Made by a program: the position numbers and the translations under genes. This document shows positions 44,563 through 53,970 of a stretch of 64,000 nucleotides of DNA, piece by piece. Origin of the DNA: Rhodanobacter sp. MP7CTX1 (lineage in GTDB: Bacteria; Pseudomonadota; Gammaproteobacteria; Xanthomonadales; Rhodanobacteraceae); NCBI RefSeq assembly GCF_014205795.1, contig NZ_JACHCN010000008.1:1-64000 (forward strand), given 5' to 3'. Every line of letters begins with the position of its first letter. Position 1 is the first letter of the stretch. The notes under the pieces are model-generated. The model worked only from the letters and a program-made list of their open reading frames with translations. It was not told the DNA's origin and made no database searches.

Positions 44563-45225
44563 TTAGATCAGCCGCTGCCCCAGCCAGTCACGCAGGTCAC
44601 TGATCTCCTCGGCGCAGACCGCGTGCGCCATCAGGTAGGTATGCCACTCGACGGCATACCCCAGCGATTGCAGCAGGTCACGCGAATCGACACCACGCTG
44701 CAGCGCAACGACCGGATCCAGGGTGCCGTGACCCCAGAATATCGGGATGGCCGCATTCGCCGCGCTGCGCTCGGCGGCAAGCGGCGCATGCATCGGCAGA
44801 TAGGTCGACAGCGCGATGATCCCGGCCAACTTTTCGGTGTGACGCAGGCCGGCCGCCAGGGCGATCGCGCCACCTTGCGAGAAGCCGGCCAGCAGGATCC
44901 GTTCGCTCGGTATGCCACGGGCATGTTCGCGTTCGATCAGCGTTTCGATCTCGTCGACCGAGGCGCGCATGCCTGCTTCGTCCTGCCGCGCACCGAGGTC
45001 GAACGCGGCGATGTCGTACCAGGCACGCATCGACATGCCGTTGTTGATGGTCACCGGACGTACCGGCGCATGCGGAAACACGAAGCGCAGCGATGGCCAT
45101 GCGCGATCCACCAGTTGCGGCACCATCGGCGCGAAATCGTTGCCGTCGGCACCCAGTCCATGCAGCCAGATCACGCTGTAGCGGGGACTGGCAGCGGTTT
45201 CGAGTTCAAGAGCGGGCAGGGTCAT
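44563..45225 (-). CDS. Carboxylesterase / lysophospholipase-like alpha/beta hydrolase
   Basis: A 220-aa enzyme of the phospholipase/carboxylesterase (abhydrolase_2) family. The nucleophile elbow is LAGFSQGGAIAL (Ser near residue 115), the Asp is in GHGTLDPVV, and the His in LMAHAVCAEE. VIWLHGLGADGNDF near residue 20 is the oxyanion-hole motif of the family. It is cytoplasmic, with no signal peptide, and hydrolyses short acyl esters; the natural substrate is uncertain. The gene lies between the AlgZ-like kinase and the divergent S9 peptidase. Confidence 0.9.
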   Translation of the reverse strand: MTLPALELETAASPRYSVIWLHGLGADGNDFAPMVPQLVDRAWPSLRFVFPHAPVRPVTINNGMSMRAWYDIAAFDLGARQDEAGMRASVDEIETLIEREHARGIPSERILLAGFSQGGAIALAAGLRHTEKLAGIIALSTYLPMHAPLAAERSAANAAIPIFWGHGTLDPVVALQRGVDSRDLLQSLGYAVEWHTYLMAHAVCAEEISDLRDWLGQRLI

Positions 45226-45372
45226 GGCTTGGTCGTGACAAAAGGGAAGGCCGATATCGTAGCAGCCGCCTCGCCGAACACGTGCCAGGCGCGCACCCCT
45301 GACTTATGGCACAGCCCGCCACGCGGCACCGGCGTGCTCGGGTATGCTGATTTTTTTGCCCGGGGATACTTC

Positions 45373-47817
45373 ATGCGCCGACTGCTGCTTGCCGGTCTCG
45401 TTGCTTTCGCTGTCTTGCCAGCGTCGGCGGTTACGCCGCCAGCGTCGGGTCCGCTCGACATGGAAACCATCATGGCCAATCCGGACTGGATCGGACAGGC
45501 GGTGGAATCGCCGTACTGGAGCGCGGACGGCCGCAACCTGTATTACTCGCTGAAGCGCGACGGCAGTCCGGTGCGCGATCTGTATCGGCTCGACCCGACC
45601 AGCGGGCAAAGCACGAAGCTGGACCCGGCCGCGATGGCGCAGGCCGACGGCCCGGCGGTATTCGATCACGCGCATCAGCACGCGGCTTTCATCCTGCATG
45701 GCGATGTATTCCTGGTGGATCTGGCGAGCGGCCGGCGCGTGCAGGTAACGCGCACGCCGCAGGAGGAATCCTCGCCGCAGTTTTCTGCGGATGGTCGTGC
45801 GCTGCAGTACCGCGACGGCAACAACTGGTATAGCTACAACCTCGCCGGCGGCGTTACGGCACCAGCGGCGGTGTTGAATTTCGCCGATGATCCGCAGGCG
45901 AAACAGCCTGACGAACTGGGTGACCTGCAGCTCAAGCTGTTCAAGACGCTGCGTGAGATCAAGGCCGACAAGCAGGCCATGCGCGACGAGGACAAGGCGC
46001 TGGCGGCAGCCGATCCGGGACGTGCGCCGCAACCGTTCTGGCTTGGCGACAAGTCCAGGGCGGTGGATACCGAACTGTCGCCGGATGGCCGCTGGATGCT
46101 GGTAGTCACCGCGTCGAAGGATTACGCCAAAGGCGAAGCACCGAAGGTCATTCACTACGTCACCGACAGTGGCTACACCGAACCGCAGAATGCTCGCACC
46201 TACGTGGGTCGCAACGATCCGGCGCCGCAGTCGCTGCTGCTGCTGGACCTGGTCAACCACAAGTCCTATCCGCTGAAGACCGACAGCCTGCCGGGTATCA
46301 AGGACGATCCGCTCAAGGCGCTGCGCAGCCAGGCGGTTGCGGCGCTGGAGAAAGTCGACAAGCACGATGAAGCCAAGGCGCTGAAGGCGCCCGAAGTGCG
46401 TGCCGTACGCATCATCGCGAACTCCGAAGATGGCGGTGGCGGCGGTATCGTGTGGAGCGACGACGGCAGCCATCTCGCGGTGCAACTGCGCGCGATCGAC
46501 AACAAGGATCGCTGGATCGCCAACGTCGACTTCACCCAGCACTCGCTGGTCAATCAACAACGCCTCACCGATCCAGCGTGGATCAACTGGAACTTCAATG
46601 ATTTCGGCTGGCTGAAGGACGGTCGCACGCTGTGGTACATGAGTGAGGAGTCCGGCTATTCGCAGCTTTACACCAAGCCGCTGGACGGCAAGGCAAAGCA
46701 GCTCACTTCGGGCAAGTTCGAGGTCAGCCATCCGCTGCTGACCGATGACGGCCAGTGGTTCTACGTGCGTACCAACCAGCTCGCGCCGTACAGCTACGAT
46801 GTCTATCGGCTGCCCGCCACGGGCGGCGCGCTGACCCGTGTCACGAACTATCAGGGCATGGACGAGTTCAAGCTGTCGCCGGATGGCAGGCAGCTCGCCG
46901 TGCTGCATTCATCGCCCTACGTTTTTGCACAGCTGGCAGTACAGGATGCTGCTGGCGGAACCCCGCGTGAGCTGACCAATACCATGCAGCCGGCGTACAC
47001 CGCGCACGCGTGGATCACGCCGAAAATCGTCCAGGTGCCGTCGTCGCACGGTGCCGGCGTGATCTACGCAAAGTACTACGGCCCCGCCGACGAAACCGCG
47101 GCGGCCCCACGTCCGGCCGTGCTGTTCGTGCATGGCGCCGGCTACCTGCAGAACGTCACGCTGTCGTCGACCTACTACTTCCGCGAGCAGATGTTCAACA
47201 ACCTGCTGGTGCAGCAGGGCTTCGTGGTGCTGGACATGGACTACCGCGCCTCCGAAGGCTACGGGCGCGCCTGGCGTACCGCGATCTACGAGAAGATGGG
47301 CCATCCCGAGCTGGAGGACCTGCTCGACGGAAAGGCCTGGCTGGTGAAAAACCACGGCGTCGATCCGCAGCGCCTCGGCGTTTATGGTGGTAGCTACGGC
47401 GGCTTCATGACCGAGATGGCCTTGCTGCGTGCGCCAGGTGAATTCGCCGCCGGTGCCGCGCTGCGCGCACCATCGGACTGGACCAGCTACAACGACGAAT
47501 ACACCTCCAACATCCTCAACGACCCGAAGCTCGATCCCGCCGCATACGAGACCAGCTCGCCGATTGAATTCGCAGCGAACCTGCGCGATCCACTGCTGAT
47601 CGAACACGGCCTGATCGACGACAACGTGATGAGCAGCGACTCGATCCGCCTGTACCAGCGCCTGCTTGAACTGCACAAGCAGAACTTCTGGATCTCGCTT
47701 TACCCACTGGAACGCCACGGCTTCCAGCACCCCGACTCCTGGTACGACGAATACCGTCGCATCGATGAGCTGTTCAATACGTATGTGAAGCCGGTAAGGG
47801 CGTCTGCGGGTAACTGA
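45373..47817 (+). CDS. S9-family peptidase (dipeptidyl peptidase IV-like)
   Basis: An 814-aa exported serine peptidase. A signal peptide (MRRLLLAGLVAFAVLPASA) marks the start at 45373, although the same frame stays open for more than 1.9 kb upstream against other genes. A beta-propeller built from WD-like/PD40 repeats (SPDGRWMLVV, SPDGRQLAVL) is followed by the catalytic alpha/beta hydrolase domain. Its Ser is in YGGSYGGFM, Asp in EHGLIDDNV and His in LERHGFQHPD. Such periplasmic enzymes remove dipeptides from peptides and occur in several copies in Xanthomonadales. The enzyme stands alone; the intergenic hairpin at 47840-47882 may terminate it. Confidence 0.93.
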   Translation: MRRLLLAGLVAFAVLPASAVTPPASGPLDMETIMANPDWIGQAVESPYWSADGRNLYYSLKRDGSPVRDLYRLDPTSGQSTKLDPAAMAQADGPAVFDHAHQHAAFILHGDVFLVDLASGRRVQVTRTPQEESSPQFSADGRALQYRDGNNWYSYNLAGGVTAPAAVLNFADDPQAKQPDELGDLQLKLFKTLREIKADKQAMRDEDKALAAADPGRAPQPFWLGDKSRAVDTELSPDGRWMLVVTASKDYAKGEAPKVIHYVTDSGYTEPQNARTYVGRNDPAPQSLLLLDLVNHKSYPLKTDSLPGIKDDPLKALRSQAVAALEKVDKHDEAKALKAPEVRAVRIIANSEDGGGGGIVWSDDGSHLAVQLRAIDNKDRWIANVDFTQHSLVNQQRLTDPAWINWNFNDFGWLKDGRTLWYMSEESGYSQLYTKPLDGKAKQLTSGKFEVSHPLLTDDGQWFYVRTNQLAPYSYDVYRLPATGGALTRVTNYQGMDEFKLSPDGRQLAVLHSSPYVFAQLAVQDAAGGTPRELTNTMQPAYTAHAWITPKIVQVPSSHGAGVIYAKYYGPADETAAAPRPAVLFVHGAGYLQNVTLSSTYYFREQMFNNLLVQQGFVVLDMDYRASEGYGRAWRTAIYEKMGHPELEDLLDGKAWLVKNHGVDPQRLGVYGGSYGGFMTEMALLRAPGEFAAGAALRAPSDWTSYNDEYTSNILNDPKLDPAAYETSSPIEFAANLRDPLLIEHGLIDDNVMSSDSIRLYQRLLELHKQNFWISLYPLERHGFQHPDSWYDEYRRIDELFNTYVKPVRASAGN

Positions 47818-47839
47818 TCGATTCGGTGCCCTTACACCG

Positions 47840-47882
47840 TTCGCCCTGAGCGTAGGCCGCAAGGCCGAAGTCGAAGGGCGAA
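47840..47882. repeat. TTCGCCCT/AGGGCGAA hairpin after the S9 peptidase
   Basis: An 8-bp perfect stem TTCGCCCT / AGGGCGAA with GAGCG...GGCCGCAAGGCC inside. It is of a widespread intergenic repeat type in Xanthomonadales, and sits between the convergent S9 peptidase and eda genes, so a bidirectional terminator role is plausible. Confidence 0.6.
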
Positions 47883-47908
47883 TGGGTGCCTCCTGGCGGC
47901 TGAACAGC

Positions 47909-48562
47909 TCAGCCGCTCTGACGCAAGCCTGCTGCTTCGCGGGCCAGCAATTCGATACCCGCCCAGTCACGAGCAACAAGTTTGTCGGTCGGGGTCAGCC
48001 ATGAACCGCCCACACAGATCACGTTCGGCAGCACGAGAAAGTCAGCCGCGTTGGTTAGGCTGATGCCGCCGGTCGGGCAGAAGCGCAGCTGCGGCAGAGG
48101 GCTGGCCCAGGCGCCGAGCAACTTGTGACCGCCAGCGGGAACGGCCGGAAAGAATTTCAGATGGCGATAGCCACGCTCCAGCAAACTCATCGCTTCGCTG
48201 GCGGTGGCGACGCCGGGGAGTAGCGGCAGTTCGCAGTCGTCGGCGGCATCAAGCAAATGCGGCGATACTCCGGGCGAAACCGCGAAGCGCGCACCGGCCT
48301 GCAGTGCTGCATGAAGGTCACGCGCGCTAAGCACGGTGCCGACACCGATCACCGCACCTTCCACTTCAGCGGCAATCGCTCGAATCGCCTCCAGAGCAGC
48401 GGGTGTGCGCAGGGTGACTTCGATCGCCGGAGTGCCGCCAGCTACCAGCGCGCGCGCCATCGGCACTGCCGCGCGTGCGTCGTCGATCACCACCACCGGA
48501 ATCACCGGCGCCAGTCGCATCGTGGTTTCAATCTGTTGCTGCTTGTGTTCGATGCTGCTCAT
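47909..48562 (-). CDS. KHG/KDPG aldolase Eda
   Basis: A 217-aa class I aldolase that splits 2-keto-3-deoxy-6-phosphogluconate to pyruvate and glyceraldehyde-3-phosphate, the last step of the Entner-Doudoroff pathway. Family signatures are [30 protein letters not shown] (Glu of the active site), [10 protein letters not shown], and the Schiff-base Lys in YRHLKFFPA with FCPTGGISL. It is the last gene of the minus-strand zwf-pgl-edd-eda cluster, 166 bp after edd, with a nested inverted repeat in the gap. Confidence 0.95.
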   Translation of the reverse strand: MSSIEHKQQQIETTMRLAPVIPVVVIDDARAAVPMARALVAGGTPAIEVTLRTPAALEAIRAIAAEVEGAVIGVGTVLSARDLHAALQAGARFAVSPGVSPHLLDAADDCELPLLPGVATASEAMSLLERGYRHLKFFPAVPAGGHKLLGAWASPLPQLRFCPTGGISLTNAADFLVLPNVICVGGSWLTPTDKLVARDWAGIELLAREAAGLRQSG

Positions 48563-48585
48563 GAATTCACTCGCTAGGTAAATTT

Positions 48586-48719
48586 GTAGGAGCGCACCCT
48601 GTGCGCGAGCCCCTTGTTGTGGGAGCGACTTCAGTCGCGATGTCGTTTGTGAAGTCCCGGTAGTGCATTCGCGACTGAAGTCGCTTCCACAGGCTTTCTC
48701 GCATAGGGTGCGCTCCTAC
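48586..48719. repeat. Nested inverted repeats between edd and eda
   Basis: The outer pair is GTAGGAGCGCACCCT (48586-48600) and its perfect complement at 48705-48719. The inner pair is TGTGGGAGCGACTTCAGTCG plus CGA (48618-48640) and its complement at 48669-48691 with one change. The inner core is the same as in the 32-bp repeat at 33507-33632. The RNA could fold as a long cruciform and may set edd/eda transcript ratios. Confidence 0.75.
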
Positions 48720-48728
48720 GGGATACCG

Positions 48729-50546
48729 TCATAGCACGCCGGCACCGAGATCGGCGGTGGTTGCCGCTTGGCGGAACAGGCCGAACAGTTCGCGGCCCAT
48801 GCCGCTGTGCTGGGCGGACAGGTCGGCGGTATGCGGGAGGCGGGCGTCCAGTTCGTGCGCTTCCATGAGGACGTCCAGACGGCCGTTCACCGCGTCAAGA
48901 CGGATCATGTCACCGTTGCGGATTTTCGAGATATTGCCGCCGGCCACTGCTTCGGGCGTTACGTGGATTGCGGCGGGCACCCGGCCGGAGGCGCCGGACA
49001 TGCGGCCGTCGGTGAGCAGCGCGATACGATGACCGCGGTCTTGCAGCAACGCCAATGTCGGCGTAAGTTTGTGCAGCTCCGGCATGCCGTTCGCCTGCGG
49101 ACCCTGGAAACGCACTACGGCAACAAAATCGCGATTGAGCTCGCCGCGCTTGAACGCGGCAGGCAGTTCGTCCTGATCCTGGAACACGATGGCCGGTGCT
49201 TCGATCACCAGCCGATCGTCCGGCACCGACGACACCTTGATCACGGCGCGACCCAGATTGCCTTGCAGCATGCGCAGGCCGCCATCGGCGCGGAACGGTT
49301 CGTCGATCCCGCGCAGCACGCCGCGGTTGCCGCTCTGTTTCGCCACGCGCTGCCAGTGCAGTGCGCCGTCGGCATCCAGTTGCGGGATCTGCGCATATCC
49401 GTCCAAGCCGGTGCCGAAGATGGTGTTCACATCCGCATGCAGCAGGCCGGCGGCGAGCAGCTGGTCGATCAGGAACGCCATGCCGCCCGCTTCGTGGAAC
49501 TGATTCACGTCGGCGTAGCCATTCGGATAGACGCGCGCCAGCAACGGGATCACGCCGGACAGCGCATCGAAATCGTCCCAGCGCAATGCGATGCCGGCGG
49601 CATGCGCGATCGCCACCAGATGCAGCAGGTGGTTGGTGGAGCCGCCGGTCGCGTGCAGGCCGATCACGCCGTTGATGATCGCGCGCTCATCGACGATGTG
49701 GCCGATCGGCAGATAGCCTTCGCCGAGCGCAGTCAGCGAGCCGATGCGACGCACCACGTCGGTAGTCAGCGCGTCGCGCAGCAGTGTGTCCGGCGCGGTG
49801 AAGCTGGCACCGGGCAGGTGCAGGCCCATGATCTCCATCAGCATCTGGTTGGAGTTCGCGGTGCCGTAGAACGTGCAGGTGCCGGCGGTGTGGTACGAAG
49901 CCGCCTCCGCTTCCAGTAGCTCGGCCTTGCTGGCCTTGCCGTCGGCGTATGCCTGGCGCACCTTTGATTTCTGCTCGTTTGGAATGCCGCTGGGCATCGG
50001 GCCGGACGGCACGAATGCAGCGGGCAGATGACCAAAGCTCAGTGCGCCGATCAGCAGGCCCGGCACGATCTTGTCGCAGATGCCCAGGTATAGCGCGCCA
50101 TCGAACATGTCATGCGACAGCGCCACCGCGGTCGCCATCGCTATCAGGTCGCGCGAGAACAGCGACAGCTGCATTCCGGCGCGGCCCTGGGTGACGCCAT
50201 CGCACATCGCCGGCACGCCGCCGGCGACTTGTGCGGTAAACCCGGCGTCGCGCGCAATCTGGCGGATCAGCGCCGGGTAGCGCTCATACGGCTGATGCGC
50301 GGAAAGCATGTCGTTGTATGCAGTGATGATGGCGAGGTTGGCGCGCCGGCCGCTGCGCAACGCTGCCTTGTCCTCGGTGCCGCAGGCGGCGAAGCCGTGT
50401 GCGAGATTGCCGCAGGATAGATGTTCCCGCTGTGGACCGCCGCGGTCGACGGCGTCGATCCGGCGCAGATAGGCCGCGCGCGTCTCGCGACTTCGTTCGC
50501 GCAGACGTTCGGTGACTTCGGCAACGACGGGGTGCAACGTACTCAT
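48729..50546 (-). CDS. 6-phosphogluconate dehydratase Edd
   Basis: A 605-aa IlvD/Edd-family [4Fe-4S] dehydratase that turns 6-phosphogluconate into KDPG. Characteristic parts are [46 protein letters not shown] with its cluster Cys, [12 protein letters not shown] with another, and [17 protein letters not shown] with a third. The C-terminal [20 protein letters not shown] closes the active site. Length matches the family. Upstream, pgl ends 87 bp away; downstream is eda. Confidence 0.96.
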   Translation of the reverse strand: MSTLHPVVAEVTERLRERSRETRAAYLRRIDAVDRGGPQREHLSCGNLAHGFAACGTEDKAALRSGRRANLAIITAYNDMLSAHQPYERYPALIRQIARDAGFTAQVAGGVPAMCDGVTQGRAGMQLSLFSRDLIAMATAVALSHDMFDGALYLGICDKIVPGLLIGALSFGHLPAAFVPSGPMPSGIPNEQKSKVRQAYADGKASKAELLEAEAASYHTAGTCTFYGTANSNQMLMEIMGLHLPGASFTAPDTLLRDALTTDVVRRIGSLTALGEGYLPIGHIVDERAIINGVIGLHATGGSTNHLLHLVAIAHAAGIALRWDDFDALSGVIPLLARVYPNGYADVNQFHEAGGMAFLIDQLLAAGLLHADVNTIFGTGLDGYAQIPQLDADGALHWQRVAKQSGNRGVLRGIDEPFRADGGLRMLQGNLGRAVIKVSSVPDDRLVIEAPAIVFQDQDELPAAFKRGELNRDFVAVVRFQGPQANGMPELHKLTPTLALLQDRGHRIALLTDGRMSGASGRVPAAIHVTPEAVAGGNISKIRNGDMIRLDAVNGRLDVLMEAHELDARLPHTADLSAQHSGMGRELFGLFRQAATTADLGAGVL

Positions 50547-50633
50547 GCGAAAACTCCGAAACTGAGACCGCGTGAGCTGAAGACACGCGTGTGTGCGATG
50601 TGGATGATCAAAGACGAAACAAACGATGAGGCA

Positions 50634-51347
50634 TTACGGGCACCAGTACACCGCCACCGGCACGCGTTGCTGGGTCAGCACCGCTTGCACCGGATAGTTC
50701 TGCGCGGCGCCTAGACCGAGCCGCACATCGGCGAGTATGTCGCGCTTCTTCACGCCGGTGACCAGTAGATACAGCGCGCGCGTATTCAGCAGCGTCGGCA
50801 GGCTGAGCGTGATACGTGGCTCGCCGGCATCGGGTGCGTGCATCGGCAGTACCGGGGCGCGACCATTGAGATCCAGCGCTTCGGCCAGATGATCGCCGCC
50901 AGGGAAGAATGAGGCGGTATGACCATCGTCGCCCATGCCGAGCACCACGGCATCAAACGGCAGGGACAGTGCGTTGATGCTGGCAGTGACGTCGGCGAGC
51001 CCGGCCTCCGGCGTTGGCGCGCCGGTGTAAAGAGGCACGAACCGCGCGCCGCTGGCGGCATGCTGCAACAGCAGCGACTTCACCAGTTGCGCATTGGAAC
51101 GCTTATCGCTCTCCGGCACCCAGCGTTCGTCGACCAGGGTTACCTGCACGTTGGCCCAGTCCAGCTGCTCGCGCGATAGCACGTCGAAGAAATCTTTCGG
51201 TGTGGTACCGCCGGAGACGGCCAGCACCGCATGGCCGCGCTCGGTCAGCGCAATCCGCAGTCGCTCGGCAACACGTTCGGCCAGTGCGAGGGCCTGTGCC
51301 GAACAATGGGTGAAGCTGTGGGTGGTGACGTTCAAATGGGTCGTCAT
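50634..51347 (-). CDS. 6-phosphogluconolactonase Pgl (DevB type)
   Basis: A 237-aa NagB-fold lactonase that opens 6-phosphogluconolactone. Motifs: LAVSGGTTPKDFFDVL (phosphate loop), VTLVDERWVPESDKRSN, VLGMGDDGHTASFFPG with the catalytic His, and PRITLSLPTLLNTRALYLLV near the end. The gene sits between zwf and edd on the same strand, so glucose-6-phosphate oxidation is encoded in order. Confidence 0.95.
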   Translation of the reverse strand: MTTHLNVTTHSFTHCSAQALALAERVAERLRIALTERGHAVLAVSGGTTPKDFFDVLSREQLDWANVQVTLVDERWVPESDKRSNAQLVKSLLLQHAASGARFVPLYTGAPTPEAGLADVTASINALSLPFDAVVLGMGDDGHTASFFPGGDHLAEALDLNGRAPVLPMHAPDAGEPRITLSLPTLLNTRALYLLVTGVKKRDILADVRLGLGAAQNYPVQAVLTQQRVPVAVYWCP

Positions 51348-51465
51348 GGCTGATGGTGACGCGTCCCGCGCTCAATGGACGAAGGCGCGCGTCTCATGGG
51401 GAAGGGAGGCAAAGTCTGCCGCAGGCATCGACATGGTCGAGTGAAGCGGCAGTAAAGATGAACAG

Positions 51466-52929
51466 CTATTCACTGTCGTCGTTCCAGGTGCGGCCATCGC
51501 GTTCGATCAGCGCCACGGCGGCGCTCGGACCCCAGCTACCGGCGGCATACGGCCGCGGCGCTTCACCGCTGGCGGCCCATGCGGCGAGGATCGGATCGGC
51601 CCAGCGCCACGCCGCTTCCACTTCATCGCGGCGCATGAACAAGGTCGGATTACCGCGCACTACATCGAGCAACAGGCGCTCGTACGCATCGGGCTGTTGC
51701 ACGCCGAACGCTTCCGCAAAACTCATGTCCAGCGGCACGTGGCGCAGGCGCAGTCCGCCGGGTCCGGGGTGCTTGATGGTCAGCCACAATTTCACGCCTT
51801 CGTCCGGTTGCAGGCGCAATACGAGCCGGTTTTGCGCCAGCGGGCCAGCGGCGGAATCGAAGATCGAATGCGGCACCGGTTTGAACGCCACCACAATTTC
51901 CGACACCCGGTTCGGCAGGCGCTTGCCAGTGCGCAGGTAGAACGGCACGCCAGCCCAACGCCAGTTCGCGATTTCCGCCTTCAGCGCCACGAAGGTTTCT
52001 GTATTGGATTTGCCGTGGCCCAGCTCATCCGGATAACCGGGCACGCTGGCACCTTCGGCCACGCCGGCGCGGTATTGTCCGCGCACGGTGAGCTGCGCCG
52101 CGTTGCTGTCATCAATGGTTTTCAGTGAATGCAGGACCTTCAGCTTCTCGTCACGCACGGCATCGGGCGCAAGTGATGATGGCGGCTCCATCGCCACCAT
52201 GCACAGAAGTTGCAGCATGTGGTTCTGCACCATGTCGCGCAGCGCGCCGGCACGGTCGTAGTACGCGCCGCGATGGCCTACGCCGAGCGTTTCGGCCACG
52301 GTGATCTGCACGTGATCGATGTGACCGGCATTCCACAGTGGCTCGAACAACGCATTGCCGAAGCGCAGAGCCAACAGGTTCTGCACCGTCTCCTTGCCAA
52401 GGTAATGATCGATGCGGAAGGTCTGCGATTCGTCGAACACCCGACCGACCGCGTCGTTGATCTGGTTCGCGCTGGCCAGGTCGCGGCCGATCGGCTTCTC
52501 CATGACGACCCTCGACGCACCCTTATTGAGTTCGTACTGGCCGAGCCGCGCACAGATATCGACGAACAACTCAGGCGAGGTGGACAGATAGAACACGCGC
52601 ACGTGGTCCGGTTGCGCCTTGATCAGCGCGGCGAAGTCCGCCCAGCCTTCATCCTTGCGCGCATCCAGCGACCGATAGGCGACCTGTTGCAGAAACGCAT
52701 CGAGCTGTGTCGCGTCGACGGTGCCGCTCAAGGAGGTGCGCAATAGCTCGCGATAGCCGTCGTCGTCCAGCGCCTCGCGGGCGATGCCTATGATTCGGCT
52801 GCTGGCGGGAATCTGGCCGTCGACGAAGCGATGAAACAGGGCGGGCAGCAGCTTGCGCACGGCGAGATCGCCGGTGCCGCCGAAGATGACCAGGTCGAAC
52901 GGATCGACCGGTAGGGAAGAAGGGCTCAC
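51466..52929 (-). CDS. Glucose-6-phosphate 1-dehydrogenase Zwf
   Basis: A 487-aa enzyme making 6-phosphogluconolactone and NAD(P)H from glucose-6-phosphate. Motifs: DLVIFGGTGDLAVRKLLPAL (NADP loop), VVMEKPIGRDLASA, and the active-site RIDHYLGKETVQNLLALRF (Asp-His pair). I start it at the GTG of 52929 because GAGGTG lies just before it; a longer frame to 53028 has a non-conserved N-terminus. It is the first gene of the Entner-Doudoroff cluster and divergent from the GntR regulator gene, sharing a 224-bp promoter region. Confidence 0.95.
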   Translation of the reverse strand: MSPSSLPVDPFDLVIFGGTGDLAVRKLLPALFHRFVDGQIPASSRIIGIAREALDDDGYRELLRTSLSGTVDATQLDAFLQQVAYRSLDARKDEGWADFAALIKAQPDHVRVFYLSTSPELFVDICARLGQYELNKGASRVVMEKPIGRDLASANQINDAVGRVFDESQTFRIDHYLGKETVQNLLALRFGNALFEPLWNAGHIDHVQITVAETLGVGHRGAYYDRAGALRDMVQNHMLQLLCMVAMEPPSSLAPDAVRDEKLKVLHSLKTIDDSNAAQLTVRGQYRAGVAEGASVPGYPDELGHGKSNTETFVALKAEIANWRWAGVPFYLRTGKRLPNRVSEIVVAFKPVPHSIFDSAAGPLAQNRLVLRLQPDEGVKLWLTIKHPGPGGLRLRHVPLDMSFAEAFGVQQPDAYERLLLDVVRGNPTLFMRRDEVEAAWRWADPILAAWAASGEAPRPYAAGSWGPSAAVALIERDGRTWNDDSE

Positions 52930-53153
52930 ACATTCACCTCGACACGATGCCGGATGGCAGGCGGCAGGCCAACGGCGCAGCTGCCCGGGTTGAGGCTGAT
53001 CGTACCAGTGAAATACCAGATCGGCCACCCGTATGCATACGAATTCATTGGATCCATCCGTTTATTGAGGGTGCTCCTCGTGGCGGGTCGTCTGTTGGAC
53101 TCCCGGCGGGATGGGCTTGCACTCAGTGGTTTGCTATTGGTATCTTTACTGTC
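52930..53153. promoter_or_regulatory. Divergent zwf / GntR promoter region
   Basis: A 224-bp gap between the minus-strand zwf and plus-strand GntR genes. It holds a perfect 12-bp palindrome CGTATGCATACG at 53030-53041 and, closer to the regulator, CTATTGGTATCTTTAC. Either could be an operator; I cannot assign them to a known regulator. Confidence 0.4.
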
Positions 53154-53906
53154 ATGGAAAGCGCCCTGGCCAATGAATACACCCGAATCTGCCGCGACCC
53201 GGCCACGCATCAGCCGCTGGCCTATCTGCGCCTGCGCCGGGCGATCCGCAATGTGGTCGAGCATCGCGACATCGAACCGGGTCAGGCGCTGCCCAGTGAG
53301 CGAGATCTGTCGCAGGCACTGAAACTGTCGCGGGTCACCGTGCGCAAGGCGATCGCCGGTCTGGTCGAGGAGGGTCTGTTGACCCAGCGGCATGGTGCCG
53401 GCACCTTCATCGCCGAACGCATCATCAAGCCGATGTCGCGGCTGAGCAGCTTTACCGAGGACCTGCGCGAGCGCGGCCTGCATCCGCGGTCGGAGTTTTT
53501 CGAGCGCGGCCTCGGTGAGGTGACACCGGAAGAATCGATGGCGCTGAACCTGTCGCCCGGCTCGCTGGTCATACGGTTGCACCGCGTGCGTTACGGACAG
53601 GACGAACCGCTCGCGATCGAGCGCAGCGTCGTGCCGGCCAGCGTGCTGGCAGATCCGATGCTGGTGCACGACTCGCTTTACGAAGCGCTGGAACGTGTGA
53701 ACTGCCGGCCGCGCCGCGCGCTGCAAAGGCTGCGTGCGGTATCGCTGAATGCGCAACAGGCGCGTCTGCTGCACGTTGCCGCGGGTAGCGCGGGTTTAAG
53801 CATCGAGCGACGCAGTTTTCTGGACGACGGCCGCGTGGTCGAGTTCACCTGCTCCTGGTATCGCGGCGACATCTACGACTTCGTCGCCGAATTGCAGACT
53901 GATTGA
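53154..53906 (+). CDS. GntR-family (HutC/UTRA) regulator, probable nag regulator
   Basis: A 250-aa transcription factor. An N-terminal winged helix (ALPSERDLSQALKLSRVTVR, KAIAGLVEEGLLTQRHGAGTF) is followed by a UTRA ligand-binding domain (SSFTEDLRERGLHPRSEF ... EFTCSWYRGDIYDFV), the layout of NagR/NagQ/YvoA, which bind glucosamine-6-phosphate or N-acetylglucosamine-6-phosphate. It directly precedes a SIS-domain deaminase and nagA, so control of that cluster is likely. Control of divergent zwf through the shared gap is possible. The start at 53154 gives the standard N-terminus; the frame is open further upstream but without conservation. Confidence 0.9.
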   Translation: MESALANEYTRICRDPATHQPLAYLRLRRAIRNVVEHRDIEPGQALPSERDLSQALKLSRVTVRKAIAGLVEEGLLTQRHGAGTFIAERIIKPMSRLSSFTEDLRERGLHPRSEFFERGLGEVTPEESMALNLSPGSLVIRLHRVRYGQDEPLAIERSVVPASVLADPMLVHDSLYEALERVNCRPRRALQRLRAVSLNAQQARLLHVAAGSAGLSIERRSFLDDGRVVEFTCSWYRGDIYDFVAELQTD

Positions 53907-53970
53907 GCAGGTCGACTGCCTATTCGTCCGACTGAATATCCCCTTTGATACGACCGCCTCGAGAGCCGCT

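Noticed and set aside
43408-45372. A reading frame of about 650 codons continuous with the S9 peptidase on the plus strand
   Set aside because: It runs antisense to the AlgZ-like kinase and the esterase, is very rich in Gln, Arg and His, and the true peptidase starts with a signal peptide at 45373. High GC content makes such antisense frames common.
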